NCBI GenBank assembly: GCA_023853785.1
Contig: JAJIRX010000620.1
Location: forward strand, 1 to 64,000
Direction of reading: 5' to 3'
Length of the DNA: 64,000 nt
Origin: Psilocybe azurescens
Lineage: Eukaryota; Basidiomycota; Agaricomycetes; Agaricales; Agrocybaceae
Shown here: piece after piece, positions 32,732-45,796 of the stretch
Layout: the number at the start of each line of letters is the position of its first letter
How positions within the stretch are numbered: the stretch's first letter is position 1
Translations under genes and position numbers: made by a program
The notes under the pieces: generated by a model
Database searches by the model: none
Seen by the model: only the letters and a program-made list of their open reading frames with translations
Told to the model about the DNA's origin: nothing

Positions 32732-33843
32732 TCTACAGGTATCACTTCCAGGTTGGCATCGTGGAATACCCTTTTTTGCTTTGGTAGTCGATAGGTCAAC
32801 TCCGATCACATGGCATATCCCGCTAAGTAAAATACACCCACTGACTTCTCTCGACTACCTTCGGCTTGAATCCTTATGATTGGGCAGGAACTGAGGATAG
32901 CCCGTCAACCATTCTCGAACCACTATCACTTGTCAACATTAGCATCGAGATTTTGACTAACCGTCTTCCTGTTTCAATTTCATGGTCCCCATCAAACTGA
33001 TTGATTCAGAGTCAGGTCGAGAGAGCGATGTCGCGGGATTTCGTTCGCTGTTCTCAAGTCCATTGCCAATGAGGGTGTATTCGCCGGTAATTCAGGAATT
33101 ACCTCGGCAACGAGTCAGCAGATGGTGGGCATATTTACTCATGGACTTTGATCGACTGATGACGATGATGATGATGAAGAAAGATCAATGCAAGCACAAC
33201 GAAACGAAACGAAAAGCCGGTGGATGTATGCATATATGTAAGCAACGACACGAAACGGAATACAACGATTCGAGTATCAAAAGACCGAAGTCGACGTGTC
33301 CAATCTTATCCCAGTCGACCCTTCGTATCGTGTGCTGTAATAGTGCAGAGTGCAGAATGTGTGTTAAAGAAAGAAAGAAGATAACGAAAAGCGATCCAAT
33401 CTTTTTGACAGCGACGTGCGTGCATTTTGGCAATGGTAACCTGAAAGATGAAACAAGACAAATGGTGATAGCTCATGAGAGGACTGAGGATATAAGAATA
33501 GCGTCCTTGTGAGAGAGGAGGCTTACACCGTAGCTGTCCTCTACCTGTTAATAAACTGCTTCAGCACCATTTATGAAGGAGGGTAGGAGGATGGAAAAAT
33601 AGACGTAGACGAGAGGGATAGGGTGCGAACGCAAGGAGTAGAAATTGGGGAGATGATACAAGAAAAGAAGAGCGAAAAGCAAAAGAAAAGCAAAGGCCAC
33701 GTACCACCATTTCAAGTGTGCTGTATATCGGCAAATATGTCTGCGCTCTTCTGGGAATTGCGTTCTTATTATGTTCCGTGTCCTATGCGAGGTTGGGCAC
33801 CGAGACGACGAGGTTTTGCATCAGCGCGACGGAGAGCGCATTG
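32732..33843. other. Intergenic, no supported gene
   Basis: A 176-codon plus frame (32982-33512) has no recognisable motif and biased, Lys/Met-rich content; I treat it as chance. Confidence 0.35.
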
Positions 33844-33905
33844 GATTCCATGAAAATTGTGGTGGCCATGAGTTTCTTCATGGCCACCACAATTTTCATG
33901 GAATC
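33844..33905. repeat. Perfect 28-bp palindrome (hairpin)
   Basis: Arms 33844-33871 and 33878-33905 pair over all 28 bases around a 6-base loop GTTTCT. The left arm starts GATTCCATGAAAATTGTGGT. No T-run follows, so it is not a classic terminator. It could form a cruciform or an RNA hairpin, or mark a small inverted duplication. Confidence 0.9.
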
Positions 33906-34348
33906 ATATGTGCGTGTGCGGATGTGCGAGTTAGCGCTGAGGACTGAGGGTGCAGGAAGAGGGAGGTGAGTGTCCGCGCAACACTGATCGGGTGCGAGTG
34001 CAACGACATTGCGCAGATCTTGGCTGGTGGCGGTATAGGTGTCATGAAAAGGCGACGTCATAACAAACACGAGGCTCGGTTGGGTTAGGGTTTTAAATGT
34101 TCCCACCGCTGTCGGACCGTGCGGTCGGTGAAATCTGACCAATTTCTTGTCTCGGGATCTTCCGCTGCCAGGCCCTCGAGTCTCAAGGTCACATTATTTT
34201 GGTGACAACCGCTAAGTTATCTTAGGATATAGCCTTGCAACTGCTTGCAGCGTGTGGTCTGTGATTGACAGGTGACACCGCCAACACTGCCCCATGTACA
34301 CTGAGGGGCACAGCAGCTCAACGCTTGTTGTCTCTTGCCTTGATCAAC
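33906..34348. other. Intergenic, upstream of the NLR gene
   Basis: No gene seen; likely contains the 5' region of the NACHT-WD40 gene. Confidence 0.4.
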
Positions 34349-37300
34349 ATGGCGAAGGATAATCTACAGAGTTCCAAGGAGTCCAAGTTCTCCAGCATGT
34401 TTGACACCTTCAAACGGCGCATTTCACCAGCCCCTTCAGAACAGAGCAAAGGAAGTTCTTCAAAGAGCCGGAGCCTGAGGCTGAAATCATTTTTCAAATC
34501 TCCAAGTATGACACCCACCCAATTAACATCGTCTCTCCCTTTGGCCTCTTCAACAGCGGATTCTCGTGGTGAGACTGCTTTGGGTGAGCACCCTATCATC
34601 TCCCGTTCATACTCTATTCTAAACTCAATGTAGTGTCATCTATTGCTACCATTCCAAGTAGTATGCGTCAAATAATCACCTCGCAAACGGCATACTTACC
34701 CCAATCCTAGGTCATCACACGTCAGCGGCGTTATCTGACACGCTACAACCGGCTAGTTTTTTAGTAGTTCAAGGTGATTGATCGTCTGAAGTTATCCCGA
34801 TCTTCAAACTGATTGTCATCCGTAGATGAGCCCGAATCTTCAGCCCAGCAAGCCACGACCACGACTACCTCTCTCAACCAATCTCGTGGTGAGAAGACAG
34901 TTACATATTCACGTCAATCGGGTATTAAAATTCCATAACCTTCCTCAAGGACTAGTCAGAAACCCCTCCAAGGACGGTCAGACAGCGCCGAAGACTGCGT
35001 ACAGTACAAAAGGTGTCCTAGCGGTAACAGGAAGATCCATCTTGACACTCACAAAGAGGCTGCCAGAGATCGTAGATGGAAACCCAGTCAAGATGGCTCT
35101 TGGACTTGTGAAACTGATCATCGAGATCCAACAGGTTCCGCATGGTTCTTCATGCTGCCCACTAACTGACTATCGCCCCAGGCCGTGGCAAACAATATGG
35201 ATACCGTCAAACGAAGGCTAACTTGACAGCGAGCTCAGATGGAGACAGTGGAGAAGGAACTGGGAGATTGGACACCAAAGGCTCTTCAAGAAGGTCAGTG
35301 GATAGAACAGTTCAAATTGTACAGTTTACAGTCTTCTCAGTGAGAGTAAATTGACAACCATATCATAATTTAGGATCCTTAAAGAAGAATTGGACAAATT
35401 GATCCAGCTGAGCGAAGAGTGGCTCGTGAGGAAAGTTGCGGACCATGAGGATGAGAAAATGCGTAACACTGAAAATTTCGCGCGCATCAACGAAGCTAGA
35501 GTGCAGTTTGAGGTGTGTACAGCCTCTTCCTTTCGCATCTCCCGTTTTATATCTCTCGTTTATTTAGCTGGCGATCGGGATTAGAGTCTTTAAGAGTGTG
35601 TACGACATGGCGAGGGCACTCAGGGTTCGTATATCGCTTGTTTTGCGCATCTCACGACTCACGATTCCGACAGAAACTCTTGTTCAATGGTCTCACACCC
35701 TCGAAAATTGCCGACCACAAATACCACTTAGAGAGCCAAGAAGAGCGGCGCGTACGGCGCAAAGTATGCACGCCAGGAACCCGTGTCCGTATACTGGGCG
35801 ATATCGTTATTTGGGCTAAGAATACCTCACCAGGCAGCCCGAATGTCTACTAGCTTTTTGGTCAGGCTGGGTCAGGAAAGACTACTATTGCCTATAGTGT
35901 TGCTCGTCGCTTCGAGTTCGCTGGCGATCCCAACGACACCATTATCTTGGGAGGAAATTGCTTCTGCTCGTGACAGTTCGAGGAGAGTCGACTCTCTAAA
36001 TGTATCATTCGTACGGTCGTGCATCACCTCATGCTCAATGCAGGGCATTCGCTGACCAGCTCAGTGATGCGGACTTCGACACTGTTAATCAGAACATCCG
36101 TGCTTAGCTTGAGGATCTGCTCATTGCACCCTGGCAGGCGTCCAAACCTGCTAGGTGCCACGATCCTTCGAAACCAACCCCACATTACCTTATTATCATC
36201 GATGCCCTGGACGAGATTAACGGGACAGGTGGTTCCGAGTTTTTACGAGATCTCCTCGAGGTTATCGACAAAAGCGAAAACCGCCTACAAGGACTCAAGT
36301 TCTTCGTCACAAGCCGGCCAGACCCCAACCTTGTCAGACATGTGGATTCTCTCAAGTCGAAGCAACTTTACCGCCTTGAGGAGGTACCCCCGGAGGAAGC
36401 GCAGTACGATATCAGGACATACCTGACGGCTGAACCCCCGCATTTCGCAGGGCATGAAGAGATCGAAGACCTTGTAGTGCTGACGGCTGGATTATTCATC
36501 TATGCCGCCACCGTTGTGAAGTACTTAGTAACACGCGGACGGTCGGAGCAGCAGACTTTCTTGACAACGCTTCTAGCTTCCTCCAACTCGTTTAACCTGC
36601 AACCGTTGTCAAATGGGATGCCTTTCACATTGCTCGATACGCTATATTCTCAAATCCTCAACGAAGCTTTTCGTGATTTCATCCCCGAAGAGAACGGGTG
36701 GAAGGACCGGCGCAGCATCCTACACACATTCCTCTGTACTGCTGAGCGGACATCAACCTCTGTTGTTGCCAACCTTCTCTTCACTTTAGACTACACTGAC
36801 GTCGCGGAAAAACTCCTCTCAGACCTCCATGCCGTGCTCTACCGCGAAGATGGCCGAGTCCTGGCTTACCACAAATCATTTTCTGACTTCATTTTTGCTG
36901 AGGCTCGTTCAGGCAACTATTGGTGTGATCAAGCGAAGCACCATCGACTTCTCGCCGAGTCCTGCTTTCGGTCAATGAAGGACAGATTGCGCTTCAACAT
37001 AGCAAATATCTCTTCATCATTTGTGCTTGATGTAGACGATCCCAGGCTTGCGGACGCCGTCAAAGAAAAAATCCCTCTTGTCTTGAGCTATTCTTCCCGG
37101 AACTGGAGTTACCATCTCTCCGCAGCCCCATCGACCATTCCAGATGGTTTGCATGACAGCATATCAGATTTCCTGCAACTTCGTGCATTATTTTGGATCG
37201 AGGCAATGAACCTCCTGGGTTTGCGTGGCCTCTGCGGTTCGATGCTTCGAACAGCGCACGACTGGGTTATGAGTTCCACAGTGAGTTTCATTTTGGTTAA

Positions 37301-38888
37301 ATATGTCGTGACTGACTTACCGTGCCATTTAGGGCAGCTTTTCATTAGCAGAAAACCTCACTGAGGCTAGATCTTTTGCGATATATTTCAGTGGGAGCAA
37401 TGCTTCGTCGTCGACTCCGCATCTCTACATATCTGCACTGGCAACTTGGCCACGAAACTTGGATCCTTGTCGCGGTTGGAAGTCTCACTTTCCAAGGATT
37501 CCTGGTTTCACCGGCGCCTTGCTGGGCGGCACACTGTTGATGACTTTATACGTGAATAGTCAAGTGAATGCAGTCGCAGTTTCACCGAATGGAAAACAAA
37601 TTGTCTCTGGCTCGGTCGACAATTCAGTGCGGGTCTGGGATGTGTCAACGGGCGATGACATCAGCAAATCTGGGAAATTCTCATTTAGCATTATTATTTG
37701 GACCTAGCAAGAAATAGCAATATATAGCAATTCAAATGTTTATGAGATTGTTACAATATTATGACCTCATAATATATTTGCTTGTATTGTCTTATAATAG
37801 CTTAACAATTTTAATCTCTGAGGTTTATAATATTACAATGATCTTGTATTGCAATATATTGCTATTTCTTGCTAGGTCCAAATAATAATGCTAAATGAGA
37901 ATTTCCCAGATTTGCTGATGGAATTGAAGTTGTTGAAGGGCCATACAGATTGGGTCACATCAGTTGCATTTTCGCCAGATGGAAAACAGATTGTCTCTGG
38001 CTCAAACGACAAATCAGTGCAGGTCTGGGATGCATCGACAGGCAATAAATTGAAGGTGTTGAAGGGCTATACAAATTGGGTCACATCAGTTGCATTTTTG
38101 CCAGGTGGCAAACAGATTGTCTCTGGCTCACACATCAATTTGGTGTGGGTCTGGGATGTGTTGATGGGAAATGAATTGAAGGTGTTGAAGGGCCATACAA
38201 ATTGGGTCACATCAGTTGTGTTTTCGCCAGATGGCAAACAGATTGTCTCTGGCTCAAACGACAAATCAGTGCGGGTCTGGGATGCATCGACAGGCAATAA
38301 ATTGAAGGTGTTGAAGGGCTATACAAATTGGGTCACATCAGTTGCATTTTCGCCAGATGGCAAACAGATTGTCTCTGGCTCAGTCGACAATTCGGTGCGG
38401 GTCTGGGATGTTTCAACAGGCAATGAATTGAAGGTGTTGAAGGGCCATACAGATAGGGTCAGATCAGTTGCATTTTCACCAGATGGCAAACAGATTGTCT
38501 CTAGCTCACACAACAATTTGGTGCGAATCTGGGATGTGTTGACAGGCAATGAATTAAAGGTGTTGAGGGGCCATACAGATAGGGTCAGATCAGTTGCATT
38601 TTCACCAGATGGCAAACAGATTGTCTCTGGCTCACACGACAATTCGGTGCAGGTTTGGGATTTTGGATTTCTGTACATCCATCAGACGAAGTCCAATTTC
38701 AATCACCATGAAAAACACACTGGTTGGCTTCTCTCCCTGATGGCCAACACCGTCTCATGTTTGTGTCCCCTGAGTTGCTGCTCCCTGATGCTTCCAACAT
38801 TCTTACCATACCATGCTCTTCTTGTTCCTCTGTTGACTTTGTTTGTGCAGCTCTTGGCCCTCAATGGAAGGAGTGTTACAATCTGTAG
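34349..38888 (+). pseudogene. NACHT-WD40 NLR (HET-E/HET-D-like) gene, degraded
   Basis: Fungal NLRs of this build control non-self recognition and cell death: a variable N-terminus, a NACHT NTPase and WD40 sensor repeats. ATG at 34349 opens a Ser-rich head (DTFKRRISPAPSEQSKGSSS). The effector-linker region follows in short exons to about 35820. Walker A is GQAGSGKTT (about 35860-35886) and Walker B YLIIIDALDE (about 36186-36215), then FFVTSRPDPNLVRHV. After 37540 come seven WD40 repeats of 42 residues (GHTDWVTSVAFSPDGKQIVS type), nearly identical to each other. Stops at 35850 (TAG for Trp just before Walker A), near 35969 (TGA for Arg) and near 36104 (TAG for Gln) fit C/G to T/A changes. A MITE (37659-37920) splits the repeats, and a C-run shift near 38738 precedes the conserved end GPQWKECYNL. 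Probably not functional. Confidence 0.78.
37659..37920. mobile_element. 262-bp palindromic MITE in the WD40 region
   Basis: Perfect inverted arms of 67 bp (37659-37725 and 37854-37920) start CATCAGCAAATCTGGGAAAT. If the element proper begins at CAGCAAATC, the flanks ATGACAT and ATGGAAT could be an imperfect target duplication. Removal lets the WD40 frame run from DVSTGD into ELKLLKGH. It introduces a stop for the upstream frame. Confidence 0.88.
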
Positions 38889-41347
38889 CATCCACTCATT
38901 TCTTATCTCCCTCATACTCTTATCGTTGAAATAAAAATATGATTTGTAATTCTGTGACCATGTGTTCTACTTTCCTCCTCCGTGTAAATCGACCATGTTT
39001 AAATGCTGTGTAATACACTTTACATGTGACTTGAATATGTTCTCTACATTCTGCAGATGTCTACGCCTGTTGTCTTATCCATGATAGAGAACCTTTGGTT
39101 CTGTTGCTGTGCTGCAATGATTTTTCTCTCCTTAACCAGTTTCTAGCATCATGTAGACAATCTTTTAACAGTATTACAACTTCATTAATACCAGATTAGA
39201 ATGATGATGTGTATTTTTGAGGGGTAGAACTGTAATTAGGTGCAAGAACAATTGCTCTATAGCATTCACCACTTGTCACCATGCAAGGCTCTAGGAGTGG
39301 GTACATGGTGACTGCTGGAGAGACTGGAAAATCAAAAATGGAATTTTGAGCTATCTAAGGATGTTGGCAGTATAATGTAGGCTACATGCAGCACTTTGGT
39401 CCATATTTTCAATCTTGCAAATATATTGACTTTGACAAATGGAATGAACAGAAGGCATTAAGTTCAGTGACTTGTAAATGTTATGCAATGCAATTGCTCT
39501 CAATAAAGTATTGAACATATTGTCTGAATGGAATTTGAGGTGTTCCTCGAAAATTGAAAGTACTGCTTGTCATCTGTCAGTGTGGAAGCTGTATTCAACA
39601 AGTATATACTAGAAGAGTGTTAGTGTTATTAATATTAATACTACTTTTAGTGTGATGTCTGTTTTAAAAATGCAAAAGGCCAAAAGAGTGTAATGGCCAC
39701 AGTAGTGTTCACCAGATTGGTGTGATAGGCAGGAGGTTAGGCAGAAAACTCCGACGATCTCAGTGGTGGTTATCCTGAACTCATGTCTGTGCTGTGCTTG
39801 CAACACCATCCACCTGATCATCAGGTAATCCCATACCATGGTTGTCGATGTCCAAGAGGTGTAGTACCTCATTTCCCTCAGTGCAGTATGACATCAAATT
39901 TCAACCATTTTCAATGAAAATCATTTTGCTGTCAAGGTGAAGGCCTAACAAAACAAATTGTGAAAAAATCTGACCCAATCTCTGCCTTAGTGTCAAAATA
40001 AAACCTCCTTTTCTAAACCAAATCACCAGTTGTTGACCTAGACCCTTGCTCAGCACTTTCCAAGATCATGCTGTTCATTGGCAGGCCTGAATCTCATGAA
40101 AGCTCATCACACATTTAGGAACTTTATCGCACTTTTCTGAACTTGTCATTGCACTCTTGATGTGGCATCGCACTTTTAGTATTTATAAATGCAATCTCAC
40201 TATCACTCTTCATGTCATTGCTCGTATTCAATGCCTAGATACAGGATTACATAACAGGCATAGTAGGATGGACCGGATGGACCGGTGGACAAGAGGGTCA
40301 AAAGGGGCTTGTTGCATTTTGGATTGATTGAGGCTGAATAAACATAAGGCAAGCTATTTACCCCTTCAGGTTCATCGAGCTGGAAGTCAATGGTACATAT
40401 TGGGATTGTTCATTTTAGGAGTAACATATTATTTTATTCAGCCTTCTTCGAAGGCCCTTATATACTCGTAAACTATGTATCTACAATGTTCTAGAGGTAT
40501 CTACAGTAGTTAATTAATAACTGAGATTATTACTAATATTACTAATGTGTAAGTTCTCAAAGAAACTACTAAGCACCGGATTATATTATCAAAGTACCAG
40601 ACACTGATGTTGATTCAGTTGATGAAGATCCCAGTAGCTTAATAGAGAGATAAATAGCCAAGACCGTCAAGTACTCGAGTATATAAGTTGCAAGCTGGGG
40701 CTTATTGTTAGTGTTATTTCTGTCCTTTTACAATGTTTATTGGAGCAAGGTCCTTCGACCACTAGGCGTCCTCAGGAGATAATTTTGATCTGACTGCATT
40801 GTGTTTGTATAGTGTTCAAATGATGAGAGGCAGTATCATTCTGAACTGAATGAACTTCCTTTCCATGCATGTCCAGCATGCTGAATGGGTACGGATCACA
40901 TCAACCCTGTGTCTTTCAAATCCCGTCGTGCAGAACATGCGAAGATCGGAGGCATAATAATTGCCCACATTCTGAATGTCTCAAGAAAAGCTAAACGCCA
41001 GTACTGTGTGGTATTATGTCGCACTCGGGTGTCTCAACAGTGCGCCTAAGTTTAATCAATACCGTGAGCATGTCATGTCATGCTCTTTGAGAGTAAGCTG
41101 AAACAGGACTCGGATGGTGATCCAGGGGTAAAATTGAAGCCGAGGATACAAACAGGCCCTTTAAGGGGATGAGGATGGACCCGGATTGCTTATGGGAGCC
41201 ATATGATTGTGCTTTATTTGAAGGGCCGTAAGCGGTCTATTCTTCTGTGCCGTCTCTAAATCGGCATTGTGTTCTGGCGCTGGAAGCACTGGTGTCTCTA
41301 TTCCAAATCTAGCTCAAATCATTGAGGGACATAACATCACTGCCACA
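38889..41347. other. 2.4 kb without supported gene
   Basis: AT-rich. One region (40440-40760) with a TATATAAG box and pyrimidine tracts could be a decayed LTR, but I find no matching ends. Confidence 0.35.
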
Positions 41348-41352
41348 CATGG

Positions 41353-41662
41353 TGTGACAGATCGGTACTTATCCTACTTATCACGTTACCTTTTATTATC
41401 TTATCTTATTGCGTTGACTTCAACCCCTTTCATCAACGCCCTTATTTGATTCACTCCCCCTATCTTACTATTCTACTCTTGGCTTTGCATCTGTTACTAT
41501 CCAATGGACTATTAGATAGAGTATATAAAGAGGCCTATTGTACTAGCTTAGACCCCAGCGAATACAGTTGTTAAAACAGTCTTTCCCCTTCCCTCTAAAA
41601 GAAACCGTGTGCCGAAACAACCTCCGTGTTACTTATAGTCACTCGGAGTTACCTTTGTCACA
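41353..41662 (+). mobile_element. Solo LTR with 5-bp target duplication
   Basis: 310 bp from TGTGACAGATCGG to CCTTTGTCACA, so it has TG..CA ends inside short inverted repeats (TGTGACA/TGTCACA). It is flanked by CATGG at 41348-41352 and 41663-41667. A TATA-like GTATATAAAGAGG lies near 41521. This is the product of recombination between the two LTRs of a retrotransposon. Confidence 0.88.
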
Positions 41663-41819
41663 CATGGTCACGTCACTTGTAACGATTTTCGTGGAAATTT
41701 CATTCCCCGCGCGGTCTCTTGTGCTTTTCTACTTTTACTTACTTGCAACAAGGTTAAACGCACTGCTCTCTCCTATCCTGCTCGCTTTGATTCTTACGAC
41801 AACTTCTAACGAACGAACA

Positions 41820-43770
41820 TGACTGCTACGAGCAAATTCATGCGTCACGGGCGGAGCAGGCTGCCGAGGAAGCTGAGCCCCCATATGACCGATGTTCGTC
41901 TCACTCTCCTTTGTATCATGCAACCAAATCTTATGTATCGCAGGGAGCAAAGACAGCTGCTGATGCAGCCGTTTGCCACCGTGAAAGCCGAGTTCGCTGA
42001 TCTCGACGGTCTGCGCTGGATGCAAACCGGGCTAGGCAAGCTCCAGGTACGCGTCAATGGCAATGTCAATGGTACCGCCCGTACCACTGCCAACAACAAC
42101 AGCAACACATCTCACCAACGCCAACCTCGCCTCTTTCTCCGTAGACGACACCATCTGCGTCTCCTCTTCCTCCTCTTCTTTGCGCCTGCCGTTCCCGCCC
42201 TCCATGTCCTCTCCCTCCCATTCCTCCCCCTCCATTCCTCCCATCCCCTATCCTCGGCCCTCACCTTCCCCCCTTGCCAACCCCGGATCCTCCATATCGC
42301 CATCGAGACGGCACCCGCGCGCGCTTCCCCATCAAAGGTCTATTCGCAGCCCTAGCCCCAGCCATCCCAGGCCCTTCACGACCGGGTCAGAGTCAGAGTC
42401 ACGGTCTGGGTCTGGCAGGCGGAGACGGATCGGAGCGGGGTGCGTTCCCCGCAGGTGTCAAGCCTCCGCAGCATTTACCTTTACCTTTAACGTCGAGCGG
42501 ACTGCGGATCTCGGACGATGCGATGCGCGGCCTGGGTGTTGATGGGGATGAGTATAAAGACCCGGATGAGGACAGAGACGACGAACACGAGGACGAGGAC
42601 GAGGACGAGGACGGTGGAGATGACAAGGACTACGGGGATGATGACGATGATGATACTACGGAAGTCAACTTCCCCGTCTCGACATTGACTGCACGTCCAC
42701 GGAGCATACAGGGTCACTCCCGTTCATACCTCCACTCCGCTCTCGCTCCCGTCACCGCCTGGCCTGACACCGACGCCGACCTAACGCCTGCCATCGCCAT
42801 CGGAGCATACGCACACGCATGTATTCGAGCAGGGGTGCAGCCCACACTGGAACTGGAACCCCGTCGTGGAAGGCGAAACCGACGCTGCAGTCGCATGCCA
42901 CCACCACCGACACGAACGATAACGGGAACATGCTGCTCGCGAGTCCGAGCATAAACGTGGACAGAGGAAGGGGCAGCAGCAGCTGGCTCGACAAGGACGG
43001 GCAGTAAAGCGACAGAAACTCACGACGCTGACGGCAGGGAGGACGAGCAAAGAGTTCGTTTCGCATCGCGACGCGCCGTCTCCGCCTTCTGCCACCTCGA
43101 GTTCGGGTTCGGGTTCCATCTCCATCTCCATCTCCATCTCCACTTCAAGTTTGATTTTGCCGTCCACTTCGACGCTCCCTTTCCTTCCAGCGTAACTGCA
43201 ACTCCCTCATTCTCCCCTGCTCCTACCCCTGCTCCACCCGCCTCGGGCTTTCACTTACGCTCTAGTAGGGCCCTCGATGCAGACACTGCCCCTGACTCGG
43301 ACGCAGGTGCAGCCCTCGACGCAAACGCAAACTCCGACGAGGAAGGCGAAGACGAAGACGCGCTCTCACTCTCACTCCCCCCCCCCCCCCCACGCCATCG
43401 CTGAGAGAATACAGATCTCCAGCTATAACATTGACACCATCATCATCATACGCGCATATGGTTGCGTCTGCCGCTTCGTCGCTGTCACTGTCTTCGTCCT
43501 CATCGCTGCCGTGAGCTCTGTGATATCACCGTTGGCGGCGGCGCGGGAGCAGGAGTACGTGCATGTCTGCACGGACATGGACACGGACACGGACACAAGG
43601 GCGAGGGCGTCGCAATCGGCGCGGGAGAGGTTACTGGTGTTGCTAGGCGGGCGGGGATGCCAACGGCAACTGCAACGATCTTCTTTTAATCCATCTCATT
43701 CTTCTTCTCACAACGGCAATAATGACACCAAGAGGACGACGACGATGACTACGAGTCTTGCTCTATAGAT
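41820..43770 (+). CDS. Possible acidic low-complexity protein, frame unclear
   Basis: Base composition and long overlapping frames on both strands suggest a GC-rich coding locus. One readable start in the third frame is YEQIHASRAEQAAEEAEPPY (about 41826-41885), later frames carry an Asp/Glu tract (42550-42655, DEDEDEDGGDDKD) and Ser/Pro-rich parts. No single frame or intron chain holds throughout and I recognise no domain. Microsatellite-like CCATCT repeats lie at 43105-43145 and a C12 run at 43378-43391. Confidence 0.25.
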
Positions 43771-45796
43771 GAAGATGGAGATGGAGATACGATGATGTTC
43801 GCGTCTATCTTATTAAGCCCGAACCCAAATGCATGTTCAGGTCCAGGTCCACGGGCGTCTTTAGCTCCTGCGATGGGTTCAGCGATGACGATGAAGGAGG
43901 CTATCCCAACTCGCGCCCGGACGAGGACGAGTGCGAGCGCGAGGGGTTGCCGAATGATAGCGCGACGATGATGCAGGTATGAGGCAAAGGTGAAGTTAGA
44001 GGTAAAGGTTGAATGAGTGGCACGCACGCAGAGTGTGTGGGCGTGTGAGCGTGTGGGTATGGGTATGGGTTTATTGGGGTCGGTGTGGGTGTGGGTGGCC
44101 CAGGGGTGCTGGAATGGGCGTGGGCACTGGAATAGGACTGGAATAGGACTGGAATAGGATGGAAATACGAGGGAGGAGGACTGAGGGCTGAGGGCTGAGG
44201 GCTCTATCCCCTATCGTCAGCGCCGGTGTCCGGAGCTGGGACATGGGTCCTGTCAACGCTCGCTCTTGGTATCAATCCAAACGCGGATGGAGGAGGCAAC
44301 TGCCACACTTGTACGCGGCATGTGCGCTTTACACTTTACGCTTTACTCGATACTGTATACAGTATCTATGTTCTTGGCTGCCTGGTTGTTGGGGACCGCC
44401 CATTTGCGACTCACTGTTGTTTCCAGTACTACAGCATGTGTAAGGGAAGGGGAAAGGACAGGGGTGTTGCCCGTGCACTCCTTTCTTTTGCATCGTTGAT
44501 GCTCGTCTCTGTACATCGTCTTGCACGCACTCTCTCTCGCTCCGACAGGACCTCACTCACCTCACCACGGGCTCCATCCATTTTTCCCGCTCACTCTGGC
44601 TCGTCATATCTCCCATCTATCCACGTATTGTCTGTGCCACCCTCTCGCATTTCCCATACACCTAAACGCGCGTCCCATATAGGGTCTATCAGCCAGTCAC
44701 CATACCTGAAATGGATCAGAATCTCACTCATAGTGCGAGCCTCGCGTTCGAACTAGAATACTGATACTGATACTTGAACGCGAACTCCGCTTCTAGAATG
44801 AAACGAAATGAACCGGTAACGACACTTACGATGGATTTTTTTTAAAATATGGATTCCTTTTTTTAATTGCGGGGGTGAACATTCATCCATTGGGCACGGG
44901 CACGGGCATGCCCAAGGTGTAGCTCTCGTTCATGACATTTATGACTGCTAGTTAGCTTTACTCATTGCGTCTATTTTTTTCCCCTCGTCTTCACTCATCT
45001 GGCGTGTTGTCCGTCGTGTTCATCATCCGTCATCCATCATCCATGGTCTATCGCATTGCATTGCATTGCATCGCACCAACCTTAGATCACTGTCTCTGTC
45101 CTCGCTTTTCCCTATATATGTAATACCCGAACTATACAAGTATATACCTAGAACCCCGGACTTGACAAAAATCATGTAATCTCAGTCCTGCTCTATATGT
45201 ATGCTCACCGTGGATTTCAGGCGTCTGAATCGCACCTTTCCATGACGAGGCCTAGGTTAAAAGTCACTATCTTATCTTATCTTCACAACTTGTCACGACT
45301 CCTTCCTATTTCGGTATGCAATCAGATCAATGTCTGTCCATGACGTCACGCGTCAACGGCCCTGTTGCCCATTCTCCACCATAGACTCCGCCACCTTGGT
45401 TTCCATTTTGCTAAACCCCAAGCCTGAATAGCAAACGCAGCTACCAGCCTGTGCCTCACCATCCTCATCCCACGCACACATCCTCAGCCACTCCCACCAC
45501 GCGACCTCTTGAAGAACTGCACATCGAGCTCCGCCTCTGACACACCCCGCATTCTCAAGAAGGCCTGGACGTCGCAGAGGCTGCGTCGTTCGCCATTCTG
45601 GCTCTACACCCCTTGTCGACGCTGTAAATTCCCATGCGGTAGAGGTACGCGAGCACACTTTAAGTTTCGAGGATGCGATGCGGTGGTAGCACAGTGTGTG
45701 CGAGTAGGAGTGGGCATTTGACGATGACGACAACGACAAGGGACGTGATGGAGAGGAGAAGGGCTTAAATGTGCCAGGCATAGGGATACGCCAGGG
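43771..45796. other. GC-rich stretch with simple repeats, no supported gene
   Basis: Includes GGACTGGAATA repeats at about 44127-44160, GGGCTGA repeats at 44183-44205 and GCATT repeats at 45055-45072. Overlapping frames on both strands show no motif. Confidence 0.35.

Noticed and set aside
32982..33512. 176-codon plus-strand frame
   Set aside because: No motif, intron signal or conserved composition; likely chance.
37680..37900. An introner-type inserted intron in the WD40 array
   Set aside because: The insertion has long perfect inverted arms but no GT at its start or AG at its end in the right places.
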